DNA of 64,000 nucleotides from Cheilinus undulatus. Lineage: Eukaryota > Chordata > Actinopteri > Labriformes > Labridae. Both the position numbers and the translations under genes were made by a program. The stretch is from NCBI RefSeq assembly GCF_018320785.1, contig NC_054875.1:3899632-3963631 (forward strand), written 5' to 3'. Under the pieces are notes generated by a model. That model ran no database searches. It saw only the letters and a program-made list of their open reading frames with translations, and was not told the DNA's origin. This document shows, piece after piece, positions 55,050-64,000 of the stretch; within the stretch, counting starts at the first letter, position 1, and each line of letters begins with the position of its first letter.

Positions 55050-56130
55050 CGCTCCGTTCTATCTAAATGGGACTTTGCATAGAAACGAGATGCTAAACGT
55101 GACTATTAAAGCAATTTTAATACCAAACTACATAAAGTTAGACTGCTTCACCTCAGACGGGATAATATTATTATTATTTCTCTAGCCTCTACTGGAGAGT
55201 TCAAATTGATGACATTACTTTAGATAACCTACAAGGGCATATTTAGCTAACTTTAGTAGCTTTATATCGGTATAAAAAGATACATTTCTAGTTTGTGGAG
55301 TTGCTGAAATTCTCATTTTACAAACTAATCCTCTTAAATATGGGAATTATATTTATAAAATTATCCATGACTCAAGTTGCCAGCTCTTCAGTTTGGTAAA
55401 TGTCAAGTTTTGTATTAAGAATTAATGATAAATTAATACTAAAAGAATCACATCCCCGATGCACTTAGACAGTGGACAGCATGTTGTGAGAGACATATTT
55501 AACTTTGTCATAATATTAGTACCATGAACATAGCAACAGGTACTGAGCATTACAGAAAATATGATTAAAACATTTCAGCTCATTGATTTAACAAAACGAA
55601 GCAGTATTTATTACAGCAAATATTTATTTATTTCAGAACAACCACTGTTGACACTAAATCACTTTAGTAAGCATTTGGAAAAATCATGTTTTTGCTATTA
55701 TTGTTACTGTACTGGAAGTTCCACTTCCATTCATAGCTACAGTAGACCCCCAGGAATAATGTGGTATCCACCTTATTTACTTATCTACAGCTTATAATAC
55801 AAACAATGTGAACATCTGATAACAAAAATATAAATATTTACAAATTCCAGAAGAATTCCTATTGAAACAACTGTCGTTCTTTGTTAGCATCCATAGTTAG
55901 TTGCTGTACTAGAATACATGTATTTAATGTAGCCTACTTCTGTTTTGGCACTGGAGGTTTCACCCATATTCACATTTACAGTAGCGGCCCCAGGAATAAG
56001 GTGGATAGTGTGGTGGTGGACTGTGGTGGTCCTGGGCACTACCTGTTGGCTCCAGCACCTCCTAAATGCACAATGGGGATATGTGCACGTCAGTGTCATG
56101 GCACTAAAGATTTAATAGCTCACTTGATTT
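55050..56130. other. Intronic, AT-rich, unassigned
   Basis: No exon recognised. Two similar gtagcggcccc/gtagacccc segments near 55741 and 55981 suggest a local imperfect duplication. Confidence 0.35.
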
Positions 56131-56136
56131 TTGCAG

Positions 56137-56319
56137 GATGCCACAAAGCTCAAGATTCAGAGAGGACAGTTGGAGGGCTGCTCAGAGGACATAAAGGGTA
56201 TGGTGTTTCCCCTTCTCTCCTGTTTCGACAAAAAAGAAGACAACCTCTTTTGCCTTGTTGAAACATTCTTGCCAGATGGGGTACCAGTGGAAAGCCTGCC
56301 CCATGTATTGTTTTTTGTA
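56137..56319 (+). pseudogene. Decayed exon of a teleost multigene (SAMD3-like) family
   Basis: After acceptor TTTTTGCAG, 61 codons run open in phase 0 to the donor GTAAGT at 56320. They include K-L-K-I-Q-R-G-Q-L-E-G-C-S-E-D-I-K-G and C-F-D-K-K-E-D-N-L-F-C-L-V-E. From memory this resembles the C-terminal region of a large group of uncharacterised fish proteins often labelled SAMD3-like. The next exon (56410-56492) is frame-shifted, so I call the copy dead. No 5' exons of the family were recognised. The function is unknown. Confidence 0.45.
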
Positions 56320-56409
56320 GTAAGTGGATCTCAGAAACACTTTAAAGACTCATTTGGATGGTAATGGATGATTTGCTTGTAATTCTTTTCTACTTTTATC
56401 ATCCTCCCA

Positions 56410-56492
56410 GAAGCCTCTTGCTAGGCTTCAAGGCAGCTCATGCTATGCATTGACCAGCATTGGGATCCACTCAGGAGTTCCTACAGAGGTAA
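56410..56492 (+). pseudogene. Decayed following exon of the same family
   Basis: Between acceptor CTCCCAG and donor GTAATA, one frame gives A-S-R-Q-L-M-L-C-I-D-Q. Another frame gives A-L-G-S-T-Q-E-F-L-Q-R, overlapping at the junction. Intact relatives, as I recall them, have A-S-x-Y-M-L-A-V-D-Q, some 30 residues, then S-T-L-E-F-L-Q-R. The middle is deleted with a frame change. Confidence 0.45.
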
Positions 56493-56699
56493 TAATTTTT
56501 CCTCTTTAGAGGTAGTTATATGGTATAGTGTAATGCTGGCAAAATGTTTTATTTCCTTCCAGCCGTGTGCATCATATGATACAATATCAGTTATTTTTAT
56601 AACTGTGTTATCGTCACCTGTAACAGCTGCTATCCTGAGGAAGACGGTTCAGAACAATAAGAGCCAAAACTAACAGACTGAAAAACAGCACATATCCCA

Positions 56700-57050
56700 G
56701 AGCAGTTGCAATAATAAACTAGAAAAGCACTCAGAGAGCGCAGACCTCCGCCATTAGCCCTATCTCCCAATAGTGAAAAGTCCTTTAAAAATTCCTAGAT
56801 CCAGACGATGATCTGGATCAGTCCCAAAATCAAATCAGTTCTTCCTTTTGCCATTTCTGACATTCCCTGGAAATTTCATCAGAATCTATCCATAACTTTT
56901 TGGGTTATGTTGCCAACAAACAAACTAACAAACCCTGCGATCACATAACCTCCTTGGCAGAGGTAATAATAATTGCACTGAATGGAACTGTGCAAAATTT
57001 CGTTGTACTTGTGTACAATGACAATAAAGATTCTGGTTCAGATTTTTAGG
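56700..57050 (+). mobile_element. LINE 3' fragments (two kinds)
   Basis: 56720-56970 has gatctggatcagtcccaaaa, ctttttgggttatgttgcc and cataacctccttggcagagg, an RTE-type tail. 56985-57045 has aaaatttcgttgtacttgtg and acaatgacaataaag, an L2/CR1-type tail. Confidence 0.55.
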
Positions 57051-57948
57051 TTTGATAGTATCCAAATTTTCAAATTTAAAAAACAAAAAAGAAATAGATG
57101 TGCAGCATTTTTTTCTAAACCAAAACTGTTGTGAGCAGAAAAAGCGCAAGGGCAAGCAAGATGACTTACAGAGCTGTGGGATCAACACACACTCTAAGTG
57201 GAGAGGGTAGTACCAGTCACAGCTTAGCGTTGATTTTAGAAGAACATATAAACACAGCAACACCCGTCTGATAACTGCTTAACAGCTGGATCACTCTACA
57301 TGTATGTCTGCATTTTGTGTCTGCTGTAGCTTCTGCCACAAAACACAAGGGATGTGACAAGACATTCAGCTCACGGGACAAGAAGAGATTGGGTCCCCTC
57401 CTTTTTTGAGTGAATTCAAAAATTGGATAGTACTTTGCAATCAGTGCATACATAAGTGTTCAAAACTTCTAAGTTGACATGATTTGGTGCTTTACCTTGT
57501 CTTTCTATTTTTCCTTACTCTTTTTTAAGGTCCTGTTTCTTCTGCTAGTGGTGACTAGGACTCCATTACTTTATACTGTCTCCGGTATTCCACTCTTCTA
57601 AAAAGACGCCAGTTATCAAGGAAAAATAATGGTAAGCCTTGCACAGCATTTGTACATACCTCAATAAATTCTTTAGATTAATCTTTCTTTAAGCAACATG
57701 AAGCCATTTTATGTTTATTTTATGTAGTTTACACCAAGCACTGCATTAATCTGGTCATGTAGAAATACCCAGAATACTGCCATGCCACTGCTTTGTCCAG
57801 CTTGTTCTCAGTGTTCTGATGATCACACCATATGGGGGCCAATACAGTTTTCTGTGTGAGTCATATGTTTTCATTATGATTGATTTAAAATTCAGCACCC
57901 ATCATCTTTGTTACAGCAAAATCCTTTTGTAGCCCAAAGCATTTAGGG

Positions 57949-59452
57949 TAAGTGTACCCATTAAGCCCACCAAAATCTAAGTTCACGTATTCTTCATAGA
58001 TACTAAGATGGTTTATAAACATGGTCATTTGTTAAAATGAAGGATTAATCTCTCATTTGAAAGTATACTTATTCACTTCTGCATATTTTAAAGAACAAAT
58101 TTTAAAAAAATTTCATGAATAAAGTCAAAAGTCTGGCATGGGCTTAATTGAAACCTAAGTACCATTTAAGCCCACAACCACATTTATTTACAGAAATATA
58201 AAAAGATATTATACTTTTCAGGTAGTGAACACATATTAATTCAGTAACATGTTATACATGTTAAACACAATGGATTTTTTGAGCTTGGATTCAATGTTTG
58301 GCTTGTAAAAATGGACCACCACAAACATGACTAAATAGGCCTAAAACTAATTTTCATTGGCTTCAGCATTTAACATTTTATTGAATGTTTTATTTAATAT
58401 TGACAAAATTTGCTTCAATATTGACAAAATAAAAAAAATTGTGTTTGTTTTTAAATGTATTAAATTACATTACAGTGAATCAACAATCTCTGCTGGACGT
58501 TGGCTTTAATGTTTGGCTGTAACAATGATGATTTTAGGACAGTTGCTGTAATTCTTCCTTTTTGTTGGCATTTTTCTCACTGTAGACAAATTATGATGCA
58601 AAATTAACTGACATAGCAATTCTTCTGGTCAGTGTGTGATCTGTGATGTACTCGTGTTAATGAAGTTAGTATAACAACATCCAACACAGGATTACAGTGA
58701 AAGCTACCAAACCTCAACATGTCATTATTTCCTATTGAAACACATAAGATGGTAAGCCCATCTTGGTTCTACAGTAACTACCAGGGAAATAAAGATAATA
58801 TGTTCTCATTAAAATGAAACAAATGTATAAAGAAATGCTGTAAAACTTGCCATCCCTCTTTAGCCAAACTTTCTGAATTATCAAGGAGTTCTTGTTCAAA
58901 GTTTTATGTAAGATTTATGTAAAATGAATCAGAAAACACTTAGTTTGTGTACTTATCATTTTTAATCATTAAGCATCTATCAGTAGGGCTACATGTATTG
59001 ACTAGTGATTAGCTTGCTACGCTAGCTAGCATGACTCATCTTTTCACATAAAACTAAATAGTAAGAAATTACAAAAAACTACCTGTTTATACACAAAAAA
59101 ACAAATCAATAATCTCTCAAATTACATAATATGAAAGTACTTAACAAGTCAGTGGCTGAAAATGGTTGAAAAGAGGTTCTTTCTGAGGGGTCCCAAAACA
59201 CCAAAGTTTTGAGGCGACTTTATCTGAGCCTCCTTGAGACTGCACAAATGTAGGCGGGCCTTTTTCAATATCTACAAATGTGATTGGTGTCAAACAAAAA
59301 CTGACATATAATTAAGAAATTGTGTGATTGGACAAAATAATGTATAGCATAAGAAAGGCCCCTCTTCTTTTTTTTTTTTTAAATTGACTTAAAATTACCA
59401 AGTGGGCTTAAATGGTTCCTGGGCTTAATTGGTAGGCTTACCTAATACAATA
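57949..59452. mobile_element. 1.5-kb DNA element with 'ATTAAGCCCA' inverted ends
   Basis: The left end reads AGGGTAAGTGTACCCATTAA then gcccac. The right end, in reverse complement, reads AGGTAAGCCTACCAATTAAG then ccca. The interior is AT-rich with further ttaagccca words (58160) and no coding. Confidence 0.6.
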
Positions 59453-59710
59453 CAATAATAACTTTATTCATCCCTAAAGGGAAATTATATAGAAATTATA
59501 TATAAAATTATATATTATATTTACATGTAAAAGCAAATTCTATATTTATTTGGGTGGTCTTACAAGTAAATATATAAATAAAGAGCATAGTTTGCAAATA
59601 TTTATCTTGTGGTTCATCTACCTAAAATCACAATATAACCCTTATGAATGGTTCATACCAAGGTCTTTTGCTAACACTTGTGGTTTGGGCTATGGTGTGT
59701 AGCTTTAAAC

Positions 59711-60237
59711 CAGTGTTAATTTCGTCGACTAAAACTATGACTAAAAATGTTCATCGACAGCTTTGTTTTCCATGACAAAAACTAGACTAAGACTAACAAA
59801 AATAGATCTGTGATGACTAAAACTAGACTAAGACTAACAAAAATAGATCTGTGATGACTAAAACTGAAAAAAACTAAGTTTAGTTTTTGACTAGAATGTA
59901 ATGTAGTTTTCGTCAGACATTCAAAATCCATGATATCTCTCCACTGTGGGTAATTCTGTCAAAAAACAATGCAGCTGTAGCTCTTCTGTCTCTCAGCTGT
60001 AGAAAGCAGGGACCCCAGGTTTGGCAGGGTGCAGAGAACATCCCACTATGACTTGGTACCAGATTTAAGCAAGACAATAAATGCTTGGACTAAAAGTAAA
60101 ACCTAAAATGTGAGGACTTTTTATGGACTAAAACTAAATGGACAGAAATGACTAAAATGTGACTGAAACTAAAATTCATTTCACTTAAAGACTAAAACTA
60201 AGACTAAAATTAAAAATATCTGCCAAAATTAAAACTT
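59711..60237. mobile_element. hAT-like 'gactaaaact' element with perfect target duplication
   Basis: Starts CAGTGTTAATTTCGTCGAC and ends tgccaaaattaaaactt. It is flanked by identical 8-bp CTTTAAAC at 59703-59710 and 60238-60245. The body is gactaaaact-type repetition, and a 50-bp segment with aatagatctgtgatgactaa is tandemly doubled near 59800-59865. Confidence 0.8.
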
Positions 60238-60693
60238 CTTTAAACAATGACATCAATTCAAATTTATGTTTAGTTTTTACAGCAATAGCTATATCACTTT
60301 TTTTGTGTGGGTCCATATCTTCTTGGATATGTGAAGGAGGGGGGAGCTCAGTGGATACAAGCCTGGGCACCACAGCTCTAAACTATAAAGGAAAAGCAAA
60401 TTGCAATTAATATGTCATAACTGTCTCATTATAATCAATAACGGAAAAAGTAATTGGCTGTTGTTAGGTGATTGCTGACTTAATAGCTGGCACTTGTGGG
60501 TACATTTGCGTTTCTTCACCATATTCTATTATAGAAATGATCTGTATGTACTGTACACACTGTTTATTTTATTCTGTTGTGCTGATTGTAAGCATGGCTT
60601 ATTAGAGCCTAGTTTTTTCAAATTTACATCTATGTAGGCCTTAAACTGAAGCACTGAATCACTCTAACTTTGTTTTGTATATGTACTTCCTGC

Positions 60694-60940
60694 AGAGAGG
60701 ATGGAGCCAGTCCAAAGTAGAACACCTGATGAACTGTGCTCGAGTCTTCAAGAAGATGAAGTTTCTTGGCCATGTGAAGCTTCCCAAGTGGAAGGCCTTC
60801 TTCAGTCAAGACTGGACTCATTACTCTTGAATCATTTAGGGGCAAGTGACTTTGTTTCATCTTCATGCATTACACCAAGGACTACCTGTCATACATATGG
60901 ACACAAGCTTTTTTTTCCAAGATCTAAACTGCTTTGTGAG
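60694..60940 (+). other. Exon-like stretch of unknown origin
   Basis: After the acceptor-like CTTCCTGCAG (60686-60695), one frame is open for 44 codons (W-S-Q-S-K-V-E-H-L-M-N-C-A-R-V-F then K-W-K-A-F-F-S-Q-D-W). Another is open for 80 codons from the ATG at 60701. I recognise neither. It may be a relic of a mobile or duplicated gene, or a non-coding exon. Confidence 0.3.
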
Positions 60941-61084
60941 TAAACAGACAAGTTATCAGATGTGTTGAAAGGTTTTTTATAGCAAACATATAACTGCAGA
61001 GTTTCTTATTGTTTATCAGAGAGCTTGAATCTTTTGTTAAAAGTAGGAGTATTAGGGCACTACTGCAAAAATCTAGCAAATTAA

Positions 61085-61890
61085 CTGAAATTTCACATGT
61101 TTTGTACTGTATTTTTTACAGTAAATTTCTGGCAACCACAGCTGCTGGTAATTTACTGTAAAATTTAAAGTAAGGCAGTATTAAGCTACTACTGTAAAAT
61201 CTGCAAACATCAGCTGTAATTTCTCATGTTTTGTCCTGTATTTTTTACAGTAAATTTCTGGTAACCACAGCTGCCAGTAATTTACTGTAAAATTTAAAGT
61301 TGGGCAGTATTTTGCTACTACCGTAAAATCTGCAAATATCAGCTGTAATTTCTCATGTTTTGTACTGTATTTTTACGGTAAATTTCTGGTAACCACAGCT
61401 GCCAGTAATTTACTGTAAAATTTAAGTAGTTATAATAAAATACCGCTTAACATTATACGGGTCTACTGTTTTTATTACTGAGATAGATTGTATTTAGGTT
61501 TACAGGATTTCTGGTGTTTTTACAGTAATTTACCGTAAACAGGTTTGTTTCATTATCGTTATTTTTACAGCCAATCCCTGTAGAAAATGTTGTAATAGAG
61601 CTGTAACTTCTACATCAAATTACAGTAAGTTGTACAGCAAATTACCGTAAATATGGTTACAGTATAACTGTTATTTTTACAGCAAATCCTTGTATAAACG
61701 GTTACAATATTGTATTTTTTTAACAGAAATTTACAGTTAAAAAAAAACAGGTTTGAACTGTAATATTTACAGTTGTAGAATGAAAACACCGTTTTTTCTC
61801 ATACATTCTCACCGTAATTTTTACAGTAAATCTCTGGTAACCACAGCTGCCAGCGTTTTACCGTAAATTTAACGGAATTTTTTTTACAGT
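61085..61890. repeat. 'Acagtaaatttctggtaacc' tandem family
   Basis: Three to four units of about 120 bp at 61085-61430 carry ttttacagtaaatttctgg, taaccacagctgccagtaat and ttactgtaaaatttaa. Looser copies follow to ttttttttacagtgtac (61878-61893). The unit is rich in tacagtaa/ttactgta palindromic words. Confidence 0.8.
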
Positions 61891-61909
61891 GTACAGGGCT
61901 GACTGCATT

Positions 61910-63462
61910 AATGCATTAATCATGATTAATTAAGGGCACAATTAATGTGTCGTCATTGAGTTATGTCATAATCTGGATCTCTGATCTTCTTTCAAAATAA
62001 AAGCATGCTGTATCCAGACAGGAAGTCAGTTCAAGAGAGTACAAAAATGATAGTTTTAAATGAAAAAGAGTAGTTTTGAAATTCAACTAAAATGTGAAAA
62101 TAAGTAGGATTAACTGGGAAAATTCTGAGATTACTTGCGATTAAGAATTTTAATCCTCTAATTCAATATCAGGTCAGAACATTTTAGGAATGGGCAAGTC
62201 TTTAAAACTTTAAAAATGTGGGAGATTAATTGTGATTAACTGCAGAAATTCACAGGGCAGTTTTTCTAAGATTTGGCAAGTTTAAAAAGAAAATAAAAAA
62301 ACTTGACAAGTTGAACAACAAATTGAATTTGATTCATTGAAATGGCTAAAATTCTGTTTTTATTGTAATCTATAAATGTGTTGAAGTAGTTTTAAAAAGC
62401 CCTTATTCTATATCAAGCCGTGTTAATCATTAGGCAAGTTTTTTTAATCGTTTGACAGCAAAGATTTTAATACTAATTCAGAATGTTTAAAGATTTGAAA
62501 AGTCTTAAAAAGTTTTAAAAAATTCAAAAAGATCAGATTACTCACGATTACCAACAAATATTCTGAGATGAATGGTAATTTAAAATTTTGATTATTATTA
62601 CACTGTTCTGTTTTATATCAGTTTTGAAGGATTAAGATTTTGCATCTATTTAGAAAAATAAAGATGTGACAGAAATGGGAGAGAAATTAACAGCAGATGT
62701 TCTTTTACTAATTATGACGAGAATTTCACTTGTTTGACAGCCTTTATTTTAGATATTAATTCAGAATATTTCAAGGTTTGGCGAGGTTGTTTAAACTTAA
62801 AATGTGACTAAAATAGGTGAGTTACTGCAGTTAACTGCAGAATTTTGGAGATTAATCCAGACCATAAAATTTGATCATATAAGAACACGTGTTTTATATC
62901 GAGGTGGCAAGTTTTAGGATTTGGCATGTTGTTAAAAAATGTACAATAATACAAATTTTTTAAAAATGATGATAAAATAAAATAATAAAAATTTAGAAAA
63001 GAGGAGATTGATCACAATAACAGCAGAATTCTGAGATCAACTGAAAAAACAATGTTATATAATTTGACAGCCCTAATTTCAAATTAAATCAGAATATTTA
63101 AAGATTTGGCAAGTCTTCAGTTAAAAAAAACATAAAATTTTCATAAAAAGGAGATTAATTGTGATTAATCACAGAAATTCTGGTTTTTATGGGGGTTAAA
63201 ATTTGTATTTGTTTGACAGTGATAATTCTAAATCGATCCAGAACTTTGTAAGACTTGGCAAGTCTTTAGAAAGAAATTAAAATATGACCAAATAATGAGA
63301 TTAATCATGGTTAACTACAGAATTTCTGAGATTAATCACGATGAGGAATTTTTAATTAATTGGCAGCCCAAATTTATTTCATGTCAGAATGTTTTAAGAT
63401 TTGGTTTAAGAAATTAAAATGTGACAAGATTAAGAGATTAATCTTGATTAAAAATTGTTATC
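61910..63462. repeat. Degenerate 'gattaatcgtgattaactgcag' tandem array
   Basis: Segments with gagattaat(c/t)gtgattaa, actgcagaatt(t)ctgagatt, atttggcaagtct and gaaaatgtgac recur every 120-200 bp. AT-rich and non-coding. Confidence 0.7.
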
Positions 63463-63640
63463 TGGGGTGCACAGATGGCCTAGCAGTCTAAGGTGCTACC
63501 TGTATACCTGGGCGGCCCTGGTTGGAATCCAGCCTGTGGCCCTTTACCGCATACCTGTCTCGTTTACAGCTCTATCCATGGTCCTCCTCTTTAGAATAAA
63601 GGTGTAAAAAGCCCAAAAATAAATCTTAAAAAAAAAAAAA
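63463..63640 (+). mobile_element. tRNA-derived SINE with poly(A) tail
   Basis: A-box-like TGGCCTAGCAGTCTAAGG (63477-63494), degraded B-box GGTTGGAATCC (63520-63530), a body related to the SINE at 30062-30236, then an A-rich tail to 63642. Confidence 0.75.
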
Positions 63641-64000
63641 AGAAATTAATAAAAAAATTGTAATCATCTGACAGCCTTAAGTTTTTCATCAATGCAGAAT
63701 GCTTCTAGGCAGTCTTTTAAAAATCTGCAACAAATGACTGATGTCAACAAGATCTGTTCCAGATTTAAATGCAGGTGATTATTGGATTCATGTTTTCGTG
63801 CTAAACGTAGCACAGAGATTGATGAGGAGTGAGCCATCTCACATTCTAACCATCTTTGCTCAGAGTTGTATACAAATCAACATGAGAACAAAACAAATTA
63901 TGATGGCGGAAGTCGATGCATGATCGTTACTAAATCATGAACACATAAATACCCTCGGTGCTGAAGATAACGGCGTTCTGCAAAGTCCCGGCTGAAGTCA

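Larger units (their letters stand above)
37862..64000 (+). other. Presumed intron 1 of the Eph gene
   Basis: No exon matching the next Eph segment (E-T-L-M-D...G-W) was seen up to the window end. Eph genes commonly have very long first introns, so this length is not surprising. Confidence 0.5.

Noticed and set aside
37862..64000. Second exon of the Eph receptor
   Set aside because: I searched by eye for an E-T-L-M-D...E-L-G-W coding stretch with flanking AG/GT and did not find one.

Overview
The window looks like a nuclear region of a ray-finned (teleost) fish genome. It is gene-poor. Three vertebrate genes can be read as spliced exons with GT/AG borders, set in a dense background of teleost-type repeats: Tc1, hAT-like and Harbinger-like DNA elements, Rex3/RTE-like LINE tails, tRNA-derived SINEs, minisatellites and microsatellites. 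I cannot name the species. No rRNA, functional tRNA, CRISPR or prokaryotic feature was seen.

Left end (1-3800, minus strand): the first exon and part of the second of a guanylin/uroguanylin-type prepropeptide gene. It has a TATA box and, just upstream, a perfect HNF1-type palindrome. The mature hormone lies outside the window. Its 3.5-kb intron carries a Tc1 relic and two small inverted-repeat elements.

Left-centre (9226-24300, minus strand): a complete six-exon coding sequence for a LACTBL1-type protein. It is a 557-residue predicted membrane-anchored serine beta-lactamase/PBP-fold protein with SxxK, YxN and KxG motifs. At least one 5' untranslated exon precedes it. Its introns hold a Rex3/RTE-like LINE tail, several hAT-like elements, a 2.4-kb degenerate tandem family and a nested Harbinger-like MITE. 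Between this gene and the guanylin gene lies a Tc1 relic split by a 2.2-kb insertion that includes an LTR-like block.

Centre (24300-37500): intergenic. It contains several minisatellite-cored hAT-like elements, two CTCF-like motifs in convergent orientation (28831 and 34670), a SINE, and a 1-kb minisatellite of about 75-bp units.

Right (37500-64000, plus strand): the 5' leader and signal-peptide exon of an Eph receptor, most likely EphB2 from the exon end (A-V-E, donor in phase 1) and its linkage to LACTBL1. The remaining 26 kb is read as its first intron. It contains repeats, a 420-bp tandem duplication, a 24-bp minisatellite, a decayed copy of a teleost multigene family (56137-56492), and three low-repeat blocks that could be conserved regulatory DNA.

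The three genes do not form a functional pathway. They are neighbours: an intestinal/renal peptide hormone gene, an orphan serine-hydrolase-like gene and a receptor tyrosine kinase gene. I found no convincing undescribed biological system. The best leads are the HNF1/TATA promoter, the convergent CTCF-like pair, the Eph leader uORF, the chimeric minisatellite-bearing hAT elements and the decayed multigene-family exons.
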